A stretch of DNA of 64,000 bases from Allochromatium palmeri. GTDB lineage: Bacteria > Pseudomonadota > Gammaproteobacteria > Chromatiales > Chromatiaceae. The notes beneath the pieces are model-generated. The model ran no database searches and was not told the origin of the DNA. It was given only the letters and a program-made list of their open reading frames with translations. Numbering within the stretch: the first letter of the stretch is position 1; each line of letters begins with the position of its first letter. The DNA is taken from contig NZ_WNKT01000003.1 of NCBI RefSeq assembly GCF_009720725.1, forward strand, positions 117,894-181,893, written 5' to 3'. This document shows positions 41,349 to 49,604 of the stretch, piece after piece. The translations under genes were made by a program, and so were the position numbers.

Positions 41349-43133
41349 TCAAACGAACCGGCCTGCATAATCGGCGATGCCCGGATTGCCGGTGACGTTC
41401 TTGAGTCGGGGTGTGTCGAGCCGTTCGAGCTTGACGGTCTTGATATCGCGCAGATAGGTCGCGACCGTATCCCAGATCGGCTCGCCCGGCGCCTGACCGC
41501 CGACCGTGGCCCAACCGGCCACCACATAGGTCTTGCCCGCCTCGATCGGTGTGCCATCGGCCAACTGCATCGCCTGGATGCGCTCACCCATGGACGCGGT
41601 CGGATCGCAGACATAGTCGAGTCCGCCCACGCGCACCATGTCGCCGCCCTGCTGGACATAGGGATCAGGGTTGAAGAGGTTGTCGGCGACGTCCTCCAGA
41701 ATCCGCTTGAGGTCCGCCCCGCTCATCTCACGCCGATAGGTTTCAGGATAGGTGATGCAGGTCTGATCGAGTACATGCTCCAGGGTGATCGTCTGTCCGG
41801 GGAGCACCGTGGTGCCCCAGCGGAAGCCGGGCGAGAGGCTGATCTGAGCGTCGTGCACCTGGCGCAGAGCGTCGCAGATGACCTGATCGAAGGTGCCGTT
41901 GAAGTTGCCGCGCCGGTAGAGCAGTTCGCCGGTGGTGGCGAGCTTCTCGTCGAGCCGCTCGGCATAGGGCGCGCGCACCTCGGCGATATAGTCGCGCATC
42001 GCCCGGTCCGGCTCGATCAGGTTGGAGAACACCGGCAGCAGCCGATAGCGATAGTCGCTCACCCGCCCGTCCTTGATCTCCAGATCCATGACGCCGACGA
42101 ACTTGCCGTTGGAGCCGGCATTGGTGACCAGGGTCTTGCCGCCGGAGTTCTCGATCAGGATCGGCGCGGGCACGCCATCGTGAGTATGGCCACCGAGGAT
42201 GACATCGATCCCGCGCACGCGCGAGGCGAGCTTGAGATCGACGTCCATGCCATTGTGCGAGAGCACCACCACCACGCCGGGCTTCTCGCGCTCACGCACC
42301 TGGTCGACGATCTCCTGCATCCGCCCATCCTCGATACCGAAGGTCCAGTCCGGGATGAAACGCGCCGGATTGGCGATCGGGGTATAGGGGAAGGCCTGAC
42401 CGATGACCGCGACCCGGACCCCGCCGACATCCTTGATGACATAAGGCTTGAAGGCCAGACCCGAATCCTCGTTGAAGCCGGCGAAGTCCTCGAAGCGATA
42501 GTCGAACAGCGCCTCCTCGCGGACCCTGACGTTCTGAGCCACGAACTCGCCCTGGAACTCAGCGATGTTACGGATCACCGCCTCTTCGCCATAGGTGAAC
42601 TCCCAATGGCCGGTCATGACCTCGACGCCGAGCCGATTGCAGGCCCCGACCATATCCCGACCGCGCGTCCAGTAGGCCGTGCCCGAGCCTTGCCAGGTAT
42701 CGCCGCCGTCGAGCAGCAGACTGCGCCTCTCCCCGGCCTGAGCGCGCAGTCGATCAATGAGTGTCTTGAGATGGGCGAAGCCGCCGACAGCCCCGAACCG
42801 CTCGGCTGCCGCCGCGAAGTCGAGATAAGTGAAGGCATGCGCCTCCAGCCCGCCCGGCGCGATGCCAAACTGTTCGAGCAGTGCCGTGCCGACGCGATGC
42901 GGCGCGCGACCGAGTGCCGCGCCGATCCCCAGATTGACGTTCGGCTCGCGGAAATAGATCGGATTGAGCTGCGCGTGGGTGTCGGTGATGTGCAGCAGGC
43001 GGACGTGACCGAACGCCGGGATCTCGTAGCGATCGGACGGACGCCCGGAGGTCGCGCGACCTGTGACGGGCAGCAGACCGGCCGTGCCGGCCAGGCCCAG
43101 GAGTCGGATGAATTCGCGTCTTGAAAGCGGCAT
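41349..43133 (-). CDS. soxB: SoxB thiosulfohydrolase (dimanganese)
   Basis: Hydrolyses the sulfonate group from SoxY-bound thiosulfate intermediates, releasing sulfate in the periplasm. The 594-residue precursor begins MPLSRREFIRLLGLAG, a twin-arginine signal (the family exports folded). Metal-binding motifs are LLHITDTHAQL, LLDGGDTWQGSG, MTGHWEFTYG, VVLSHNGMD and LGGHTHDGVP. GGAGGA lies about 11 bases before the ATG. It is divergent from soxXAKL. No soxYZ or soxCD gene is in the window; lack of soxCD is typical of sulfur-globule formers, but the rest of the genome is not visible. Confidence 0.97.
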   Translation of the reverse strand: MPLSRREFIRLLGLAGTAGLLPVTGRATSGRPSDRYEIPAFGHVRLLHITDTHAQLNPIYFREPNVNLGIGAALGRAPHRVGTALLEQFGIAPGGLEAHAFTYLDFAAAAERFGAVGGFAHLKTLIDRLRAQAGERRSLLLDGGDTWQGSGTAYWTRGRDMVGACNRLGVEVMTGHWEFTYGEEAVIRNIAEFQGEFVAQNVRVREEALFDYRFEDFAGFNEDSGLAFKPYVIKDVGGVRVAVIGQAFPYTPIANPARFIPDWTFGIEDGRMQEIVDQVREREKPGVVVVLSHNGMDVDLKLASRVRGIDVILGGHTHDGVPAPILIENSGGKTLVTNAGSNGKFVGVMDLEIKDGRVSDYRYRLLPVFSNLIEPDRAMRDYIAEVRAPYAERLDEKLATTGELLYRRGNFNGTFDQVICDALRQVHDAQISLSPGFRWGTTVLPGQTITLEHVLDQTCITYPETYRREMSGADLKRILEDVADNLFNPDPYVQQGGDMVRVGGLDYVCDPTASMGERIQAMQLADGTPIEAGKTYVVAGWATVGGQAPGEPIWDTVATYLRDIKTVKLERLDTPRLKNVTGNPGIADYAGRFV

Positions 43134-43260
43134 GGTTCGCTGAGTCCTCCAGAATCATTGTCGGGCGACCGCCCGCCGATACGCTTGAAATTCGACGGAC
43201 GCTCCCACAGTAAACGTCGATTGCCGGCCATATCCATAATAATCAAAGGAGGTCTCGTCC

Positions 43261-43647
43261 ATGCCGTCAACCCGGTTTCACCGATTGCATCGACTCGCCC
43301 TGGTCTTGGGGCTATCCGTGTCGATCACGACGCCGCTCCTGGCCGCCGGCCCACCGGATGATCTTGTACTCGATGGCGATCCCGAAGTCGGCCGTCTGGT
43401 GGCCAATGACCGCGCTAAGGGTAACTGTGTCGCCTGCCATATCATGGCCGACGCCGAGGGTCCAGGCTCGCTCGGGCCGGTGCTGATCGCGATACAGACC
43501 CGCTTCCCCAGCAAGCGCGAGCTGGCCAGTCAGATTTGGGACGCGACCCTCAAGAATCCAGAGGCGGTCATGCCGCCCTTCGGCAAGCACGCCATCCTGA
43601 CCCAACAGGAATTCGTCGATGTCGTCGAATACATCTGGACACTCTGA
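43261..43647 (+). CDS. soxX: SoxX monohaem cytochrome c
   Basis: A 128-residue periplasmic cytochrome with a signal peptide (to about residue 28, TTPLLAAG). Haem binds at NCVACHIM, with the likely Met ligand in AVMPPFGKH. It forms SoxXA with the next gene product and carries electrons from thiosulfate conjugation. A strong AAAGGAGGT precedes the ATG. Length and layout match short SoxX proteins. Confidence 0.95.
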   Translation: MPSTRFHRLHRLALVLGLSVSITTPLLAAGPPDDLVLDGDPEVGRLVANDRAKGNCVACHIMADAEGPGSLGPVLIAIQTRFPSKRELASQIWDATLKNPEAVMPPFGKHAILTQQEFVDVVEYIWTL

Positions 43648-43708
43648 GTCCGGCCTGGACCGACCAGATCCATCCGAGATCCGCCAGCTGCCGGAGGACC
43701 GTGCCCCA

Positions 43709-44554
43709 ATGACAACCGCTCGCTCAACCTTCATGCTCGCCGTCCTGCTCGTCGGCCTGATGCTCGCCGGCGGGGCGTTCGCCGCCACACCCGCCGAGGA
43801 ACAGGCCGCGTTCCAAGCCTATTTCAAGCAACGCTTCCCGAACGTCCCCGAGGACGAGTTCAAGAACGGCGCCTATGCCATCGACCCGGTCGGGCGCGAG
43901 AACTGGGAGGCGATCGAGGAATTCCCGCCCTACGAGACCGCCATCTCCAAAGGCGAGACGCTCTGGAACACGCCCTTCGCCAATGGTCGCGGCTATGCCG
44001 ACTGCTTTGCGGACGGTCCAGCGATTGCGGCTCAGTATCCGCGCTGGGACCGCGAGCGCGGGATGGTGGTGACCCTGCCGCTGGCGCTCAACGACTGCCG
44101 CCAGGCCAACGACGAGGCGCCGCTGAAGTATGTCAAGGGACCGATCGCCGATCTCGTCGCCTATATCGCTTATGAGTCGCGGGGCCAGATCACTCAGGTC
44201 GAGATCCCGGCGGACGACCCGCGCGCGCTGGCGGCCTATGAGCAGGGCAAGCGGTTCTATTTCGCCCGGCGCGGTCAGCTCAACTTCTCCTGCGCCCACT
44301 GCCATTTCGCCAACTCCGGGGCCAGGCTGCGCAGCGAGGTCTTGAGTCCGGCGCTCGGGCACACGACGCATTGGCCGGTCTACCGTTCCGACTGGGGCGA
44401 GATGGGGACCCTGCATCGACGGTTCGCCGGCTGCAACGAGCAGGTGCGGGCCAAGGCGTTCAAGCCCCAGAGTGAGGCATATCGAAATCTCGAATATTTT
44501 CTCACCTATCTGAACAACGGACAGGAACTCAACGGACCCGGAGCACGCAAATGA
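43709..44554 (+). CDS. soxA: SoxA cytochrome c (monohaem type)
   Basis: The catalytic subunit of SoxXA. It joins thiosulfate to the SoxY cysteine. The precursor has 281 residues with a signal peptide (to about residue 26, GGAFAATPA). One haem site CAHCH is seen at about residue 194; the N-terminal CxxCH of dihaem SoxA is absent, so this is a monohaem SoxA. The active-site persulfide cysteine is in RRFAGCNEQVRAKA. I start at MTTARSTFMLAVLLVG, with GGAGGA upstream; an earlier ATG overlaps soxX. It overlaps soxK by four bases. Confidence 0.95.
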   Translation: MTTARSTFMLAVLLVGLMLAGGAFAATPAEEQAAFQAYFKQRFPNVPEDEFKNGAYAIDPVGRENWEAIEEFPPYETAISKGETLWNTPFANGRGYADCFADGPAIAAQYPRWDRERGMVVTLPLALNDCRQANDEAPLKYVKGPIADLVAYIAYESRGQITQVEIPADDPRALAAYEQGKRFYFARRGQLNFSCAHCHFANSGARLRSEVLSPALGHTTHWPVYRSDWGEMGTLHRRFAGCNEQVRAKAFKPQSEAYRNLEYFLTYLNNGQELNGPGARK

Positions 44555-44913
44555 CCGAGGATTCCATAATCGCATCGAGACTGAAACGCGGATTCAGAAA
44601 CAGCCTGATCCTCGGCCTGTTAGCGGTGCTCCCGCTGGGCGCGGCCTGGTCGGAGACACCGGACCAGAGTCAGGCACTGGCCAGTATCGAGGCCGCTGAA
44701 GCGGCCCGCCAGCGCGCTGACTCGGTCGGCGGTGAGTGGCGCGACACAGCGACCATGATTGAACAGGCCAAGACGCTCGCGGCAGATGGACGTTACGCGG
44801 CCGCCATCGAACTGGCCAACGATGCCAAACGTCAGGGCGAATTGGGTTACGATCAGGCACTCGGCGAACAGCACGCGGACTTCCCCGCCTATGTGCTCGA
44901 TCGGTCTCGATAG
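44551..44913 (+). CDS. soxK: SoxK, SoxXA-binding protein
   Basis: A 120-residue exported protein: a basic N-terminus, a hydrophobic segment (NSLILGLLAVLPLGAAWSET, about 16-35) and a mature part rich in helix formers (SIEAAEAARQRADSVGGEWR, then TLAADGRYAAAIELANDAKR). SoxK stabilises SoxXA in Chlorobi and Chromatiaceae (family knowledge). The assignment rests on position right after soxA, its export signal and its length. Confidence 0.85.
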   Translation: MTEDSIIASRLKRGFRNSLILGLLAVLPLGAAWSETPDQSQALASIEAAEAARQRADSVGGEWRDTATMIEQAKTLAADGRYAAAIELANDAKRQGELGYDQALGEQHADFPAYVLDRSR

Positions 44914-44964
44914 CGCCGAGCAATCATCGGCGACCATCCATCACACATTCAGGAGTCTCGTATC

Positions 44965-45639
44965 ATGCCCGTCATTCGATCTCTGCGTCTCACGGCCCTT
45001 GCAATCTGTTTCGGTGCTTCGACCCTCGCGCTGGCGGCCGACAACAGGATCACGCCGACACTCGAGAGCGTCCAGATCCAGCACAATGGTCAGACCATCA
45101 CCATCCAGCGCGGACACGACCTCGATGCCACCCTGCCCGAGATCTACCAAAAGACCGACCGTGGTTGTCCGCCCTTCTGCGTGCAGCCCATGGTCGTGGT
45201 CGAGGGCGTCGAGACCATTGGTGAGCTGGACGTGCTGAATTATCTGCACCGGATGTCGCAGGGCGACACCGGCATTCTGCTAGTCGACTCACGCACTCCG
45301 GACTGGGTCATGCGCGGCACCATCCCCGGCTCGGTGAACATCCCCTGGAACAAGATCAGCCGCGACAACGCCGGCACCTTCGAGACGCCGCGCGAGGCCG
45401 ATACCTTCGAGCAGACCCTGCACGATGACTTCAACGTCACCCGCGACCCGGCAAGTGGCGCCCTGGACTTTAGCAACGCCAAGACACTGGTGCTGTTCTG
45501 CAACGGCATCTGGTGCCCGCAATCGACGGCCAACATCAAGACTCTGGTCGGCATCGGCTATCCGCTGCACAAACTCAAGTGGTATCGCGGCGGGATGCAG
45601 GACTGGCTGAGCGTCGGGCTGACCAGCGTCCAGCCTTGA
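44965..45639 (+). CDS. soxL: SoxL, periplasmic rhodanese-like protein
   Basis: A 224-residue precursor with a signal peptide (to about residue 25, ASTLALAAD). A rhodanese-fold domain covers about 100-220: ILLVDSRTPDWVMRGTIPGS, then TLVLFCNGIWCPQS, where the first Cys is the likely sulfur-carrying residue. SoxL is thought to move sulfane sulfur from the Sox complex in sulfur-globule formers. CAGGAG precedes the ATG. It ends the soxXAKL unit. Confidence 0.9.
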   Translation: MPVIRSLRLTALAICFGASTLALAADNRITPTLESVQIQHNGQTITIQRGHDLDATLPEIYQKTDRGCPPFCVQPMVVVEGVETIGELDVLNYLHRMSQGDTGILLVDSRTPDWVMRGTIPGSVNIPWNKISRDNAGTFETPREADTFEQTLHDDFNVTRDPASGALDFSNAKTLVLFCNGIWCPQSTANIKTLVGIGYPLHKLKWYRGGMQDWLSVGLTSVQP

Positions 45640-45743
45640 GCGTCCCTGTTATGTCGCGCTCCTGGCCTCCGGCGTCCGGTGACGACCACGCCGATCAACG
45701 ATTCATACCGATTTTTCCAAAACCACGCTAGAATGCCCTGATT

Positions 45744-45828
<85 letters not shown>

Positions 45829-45885
45829 TCAATACCTATTTTGTGTACTGAGATATAGTCTCTTAGACGATTTCCGGAAATCACC

Positions 45886-46704
45886 TTAATCGTCGTCATC
45901 GTCATGTTCGCCATGCCGGTTGCGACTCTGCTCCCAAAAATCCTGACGCATCCGGCTCGGCGCAAGCCCCACTTCACGCTCTCGTCGCGCATCGCCGCCC
46001 GCTCGCCCATGTTCATGTTCCTCGGCCTCACCGGTACGGTGACACTCGACACAGTTCTCGTAATCATAAATTCCTTCCTCCACATGCTCTTCGCGGATGT
46101 TCGAGCGCGAGTGCTCATGACAGCCGTAACAGGTGTAGCGGCTGTAATCCTGGTCCATGTGACAGGTGGCGCAGGCGGTCTGGTGATCCTGATCGAAGCG
46201 GAAGAAACGATCATGATCGAGGGTGGCCGGCGTCCAGCTTTGTGGTGAGTGACACTGACTGCATTGGGCAACCACCTCCCGGTGCAGACTGTCTCCAGGG
46301 TTGCTGTGGCACCCATTGCACTGATCGCGCGTCTTGACCTGCAACAGCGCATGCGAAAACTGGCCGATGGGGCGGAAGGCCTGTACGCCCTTGTGGTCGC
46401 TGTGGCAGGCAACGCAATCCTGTTCGATCAGATCCTGATGGAAGGGCACGAGTTTTCGCTCGTTGGCAATCGGCAGACCCGTGGTTGTGATGAGACCGAT
46501 CTCCGCCGGCTGATGACAGTGCATGCACTTCGCCGGACGGCTGCCAATGAAGGGGGTATGACAGGCGAAGCAATCGGTCTCCAGCGACGCATGAGCTGCA
46601 ATCGGCGGGCCGGGTGCGACCATCCATTGCGGATACAAAAAGGTCAGCAGCACCAGAAGTGCTAGATTAGCGGCGACAACATAGAAAATGATTTTTTTGC
46701 TCAT
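45886..46704 (-). CDS. Membrane-anchored octahaem c-type cytochrome
   Basis: A 272-residue protein with an N-terminal anchor (about 5-26) and eight CxxCH haem sites beginning at Cys45, 60, 97, 129, 148, 178, 192 and 218. Several extra His residues between them (HDRFFRFDQDH, HSDH) could be second axial ligands. The spacing resembles multihaem cytochrome c3-type domains rather than octahaem nitrite or tetrathionate reductases. The C-terminal 40 residues are charged and end in a run of Asp. The start ATG overlaps the cytochrome b-like gene stop by four bases. Likely role: periplasmic electron carrier or terminal reductase for the upstream membrane partner. It needs the Ccm system encoded downstream. 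Confidence 0.88.
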   Translation of the reverse strand: MSKKIIFYVVAANLALLVLLTFLYPQWMVAPGPPIAAHASLETDCFACHTPFIGSRPAKCMHCHQPAEIGLITTTGLPIANERKLVPFHQDLIEQDCVACHSDHKGVQAFRPIGQFSHALLQVKTRDQCNGCHSNPGDSLHREVVAQCSQCHSPQSWTPATLDHDRFFRFDQDHQTACATCHMDQDYSRYTCYGCHEHSRSNIREEHVEEGIYDYENCVECHRTGEAEEHEHGRAGGDARREREVGLAPSRMRQDFWEQSRNRHGEHDDDDD

Positions 46705-47279
46705 GACCACTGCCAGAACAGGAAGATACTGAGGATGTGCGTCAGGCCGAGCACCCCGAAGGCAAGCGTGATCGGGAAATGCACGGTCCGCCATTGCTTC
46801 ATCAGATCCACCGTAACCGCATTCCAGAAGATCTCCTTCTCGGCGGCCTGGCCGGTCAGACCCTGCTCGGCAAGATTTTCACGTTGTGCGCCCAATTGAC
46901 GCCGCGAGCGGTCCAGCAGGTACTGACCCGTCATCCCGCTGGCGAGCGTGACCAGCATTGCCACCAGCGCCAGCCAGGGGAGAATGGCGTACACATGGAT
47001 CCCGGCGTGGACCATGATCATCAGCGCCCCGAGCCAGGTCAGCACCTCGTGCAGACGCAGCAATTTTTTCGGTTCGCCGAATCGGATCAGCTTGCGCTTG
47101 CGCATCGAGTAGAAAAAGGACAGCAGAATCAAGATCGTGCCGGGAATCCCCAGATAGCGACCGACCCACACCAGCCCCAGTAGATGCAGCAGGATATCGG
47201 CAATGGCGGTCGCAACCAGCAGCGACCCAAACAGGATCAGAAAGGGCAATACTTCTTTGCGAATGATCGAACGTTTCAT
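46701..47279 (-). CDS. Cytochrome b-like four/five-helix membrane protein
   Basis: A 192-residue membrane protein. Candidate haem-b histidines are in LLHLLGLVW, RLHEVLTWLGALMIMVHAGIH, WRTVHFPITLAFGVLG and LTHILSIFLFW, spread over separate helices as in small di-haem b proteins. The loop between helices (about 118-150) is charged. It sits between the flavin/2Fe-2S reductase and the octahaem cytochrome and overlaps the latter. It is probably the transmembrane step that passes electrons across the membrane. I cannot assign a named family. Confidence 0.7.
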   Translation of the reverse strand: MKRSIIRKEVLPFLILFGSLLVATAIADILLHLLGLVWVGRYLGIPGTILILLSFFYSMRKRKLIRFGEPKKLLRLHEVLTWLGALMIMVHAGIHVYAILPWLALVAMLVTLASGMTGQYLLDRSRRQLGAQRENLAEQGLTGQAAEKEIFWNAVTVDLMKQWRTVHFPITLAFGVLGLTHILSIFLFWQWS

Positions 47280-47300
47280 GGCAGTCTCGGTGCGCAGTCT

Positions 47301-48566
47301 CTACAGGGCCAGAGTCAGATCGGTGGCCGGGGTGGCGATACAGAGCAGACAATGGCCGGGCTTCACATCTGCGTCCGGGGTCTGTTGGTACACGACCTCG
47401 CCGGACTCGATGCGGGTCTGACAACTGCCGCAACTGCCAGCACGGCAGCCCGAATCGACCCGGATGCCCTGATCCTCGGCCAGTTCAAGTAAGGAGTCAC
47501 TGGTCGAGTCCCACTGGATGGTCTTGCCCGACCGACTGAAGCGCACCGCGACCGGGATACTCACCGTCGCTGAGACAGGCGCCCGACGCCTGGTCAGCGA
47601 AGCGGGGCCAAAAGACTCGTAATGGATATTCTCGTCGGCGACGCCTGCTTCCCCAAGGGCGGGAACCAGGGTCTCCATCATGGCCAGCGGGCCGCAGACA
47701 TAGAAGTCATAGCGACCAAAATGCAGTGTCCGCCGGAGCAGTTGGATATCGATCCAGCCCTGATGCTGGTAGTCGATGCCGGCACGGTCCTCGGCGGATG
47801 GCTCGGCGTAACAGACATGCAGGTGCAGCGTCGGGTGCGTGTCGCGCAGGTGCTCCAGATGCGCTTTCATGATGTGCTCGCCCCGATGACGCACGCCATA
47901 GAAGAGCCAGACTTCGCGTGGATCGGCCTCATGAGCAAGCGTGTTTAGGATACTGAGCAGCGGCGTGAGACCGATGCCGCCGGCGATCAGCACGATCGGC
48001 AGTTCACTCTCGGCGTCCAGATGGAAGTGTCCGGACGGCGCACGCACCGACAGGCGCGAGCCTTCCTGGATATGGTCGTGGAAATGGTTCGAGGCGATTC
48101 CCGGCGCGACATCCGGCTTGCCCGGCGGGGCCGGTACCCGTTTGATCGACACCCGGAAGTGATCGGTGCGCGGGCGGTCGGAAAGCGAGTAGCAGCGCAC
48201 GACATGGGTCGGCAGACCACCCGTCGGCTCCGGGATCTCCAGCTTGAAGGTCAGATATTGTCCTGGCTGGTAGACTGGCAGCGGTGCGCCGTCGGTCGGC
48301 ACCAGATAGAAGGAACAGACACTGGCGTTGCCATCTTCGATCACCCGACGCTGGACCACGAACTCCCGCTCGCCGGACCAGGCGATGGCCCTGGTTATGG
48401 CGGGCACTGTCGAGCCGACCGCAGACGGTGGTGGGACGACATTCGGTTCCGGGCGTTCCAGCGCGCGATAGCGGGCCTGTTGACGATAAAACCCGAAGGC
48501 CGCAAAACCTGCGACCTGAAGCAGGATCACGCCACTGATCAGGATGGCAAAGGTGGTGGTGCTCAT
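47301..48566 (-). CDS. Membrane-tethered FAD/NAD(P)H reductase with C-terminal 2Fe-2S domain
   Basis: A 421-residue protein: N-terminal anchor (about 5-27, FAILISGVILLQVAGFAAFG), linker to about 70, an FNR-type module (FAD: RCYSLSD; NAD(P)H: IAGGIGLTPLLSIL and FYVCGPLAMMETL) and a plant-type ferredoxin domain (CRAGSCGSCQTRIESGE, last Cys in CLLCIATP). The layout is like Hcr or BenC-type reductases. GGAGG precedes the ATG. First gene of a three-gene unit with a cytochrome b-like protein and an octahaem cytochrome, suggesting electron flow from NAD(P)H to the periplasm. Confidence 0.88.
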   Translation of the reverse strand: MSTTTFAILISGVILLQVAGFAAFGFYRQQARYRALERPEPNVVPPPSAVGSTVPAITRAIAWSGEREFVVQRRVIEDGNASVCSFYLVPTDGAPLPVYQPGQYLTFKLEIPEPTGGLPTHVVRCYSLSDRPRTDHFRVSIKRVPAPPGKPDVAPGIASNHFHDHIQEGSRLSVRAPSGHFHLDAESELPIVLIAGGIGLTPLLSILNTLAHEADPREVWLFYGVRHRGEHIMKAHLEHLRDTHPTLHLHVCYAEPSAEDRAGIDYQHQGWIDIQLLRRTLHFGRYDFYVCGPLAMMETLVPALGEAGVADENIHYESFGPASLTRRRAPVSATVSIPVAVRFSRSGKTIQWDSTSDSLLELAEDQGIRVDSGCRAGSCGSCQTRIESGEVVYQQTPDADVKPGHCLLCIATPATDLTLAL

Positions 48567-49050
48567 CAGCGCCTCCGCGAGAAACCCCGTCCTTCAACGG
48601 GTAAGGATAGCGACTGCAACCGTGCAGACGTGGTCAAGCCCACGCTGGGCAGGCCGCCAATTGCTGATTGCCTGCCGCAAGAAGCTGGCTGTTGTCGGTC
48701 CCTGTCCGGTAAATCAGCATGGACCGCCAGTCAGCGCGCAGCTTACAGGGGAGAAACTGACAGAACGCTGACAGTCTTATTCAGGGATCGATCAGTGAAA
48801 TCCGGTTAGGATGCGAAAGAGGCTCGACGAGCGCGAAACCTAAACGACTGTTGCCGTTCTCCCCGCACGTCTCAGACGTTCACACGTTGGATTGAGTCAC
48901 GAACGCGCGGAGACAAATGTGCTAAGTAGTTTGCTATGATCGCGCTTTCGTTGCTGCGGCTCGATTTTCCCCGCTTACGCACCAAAAACCATCGATCGGA
49001 CGCTCATCCACATCTAACGCCGACCCAACTTCCAGACCGAGGATCGACGC
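48567..49050. other. 484-bp gap between reductase operon and yajD
   Basis: I find no convincing gene or structured RNA. TTGCTATGAT at 48931-48940 is an extended -10-like element that could serve yajD, about 110 bases before its ATG. The plus-strand reading frames that cover the left part are shadows of the reductase gene. Confidence 0.4.
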
Positions 49051-49473
49051 ATGGCCCCGACTCACGGCCCCCGTCATGGCAAGACCGGCAAACCCATCGA
49101 TACCGCCAAGCTCGATCAGGTGGTCGCCAACGCGCGTAAGGCGAGCGAGGAACGCGCCGCCGGCTATCGCGATCAGGCGCTGAAACTCTATCCCTGGGTC
49201 TGCGGACGCTGTGCCCGCAACTTCACGCGCGAGAATCTGCGCGAGCTGACGGTGCATCACAAAGACATGGATCACGACAACAACCCGCCCGACGGCAGCA
49301 ACTGGGAACTGTTGTGCATCTACTGTCACGACAACGAGCATCAGAAGTACGAAGAGCACCTGGCCGCGCTCGCGCGTGGCACCGGCACGCCGGCCAAGCC
49401 GACGGCCAGTGGCGGCACGGCAGCAACCTTCAATCCCTTCGCCAGCCTCGGCGACCTGCTGAAAAAAGACTGA
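49051..49473 (+). CDS. yajD: YajD-family HNH nuclease
   Basis: A 140-residue protein with an HNH/zinc fold: WVCGRCARNF, then LTVHHKDMDHDNNPPDGSN, then LLCIYCHDNEHQKY. The two Cys pairs can bind structural zinc, and the HH/N/H residues form the nuclease site. The C-terminal 35 residues are an Ala/Thr/Pro-rich tail. The family is widespread in gammaproteobacteria and its cellular role is not established. GAGGA precedes the ATG. Confidence 0.88.
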   Translation: MAPTHGPRHGKTGKPIDTAKLDQVVANARKASEERAAGYRDQALKLYPWVCGRCARNFTRENLRELTVHHKDMDHDNNPPDGSNWELLCIYCHDNEHQKYEEHLAALARGTGTPAKPTASGGTAATFNPFASLGDLLKKD

Positions 49474-49604
49474 GGCGCCACGTACCCTTTTCGACCGTTT
49501 CACTGGATGAACAAAATTTAAAGACCTGACGGCGGAAAATCCCGTCCAATATGAACCGCCCGACAGCCTGGTTCAGCCCATCGCCCCGGAGTCCCGCCAA
49601 CCGC

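Noticed and set aside
41118..43124. 668-codon plus-strand ORF opposite soxB
   Set aside because: It is antisense to SoxB, which is certain.
43619..43708. Upstream in-frame ATG for soxA overlapping soxX
   Set aside because: It would place 30 polar residues before the signal peptide; the ATG at 43709 has GGAGGA upstream and a clean signal peptide.
48021..48809. 262-codon plus-strand ORF over the reductase gene
   Set aside because: Antisense to a clear FAD/2Fe-2S reductase and without a recognisable domain.
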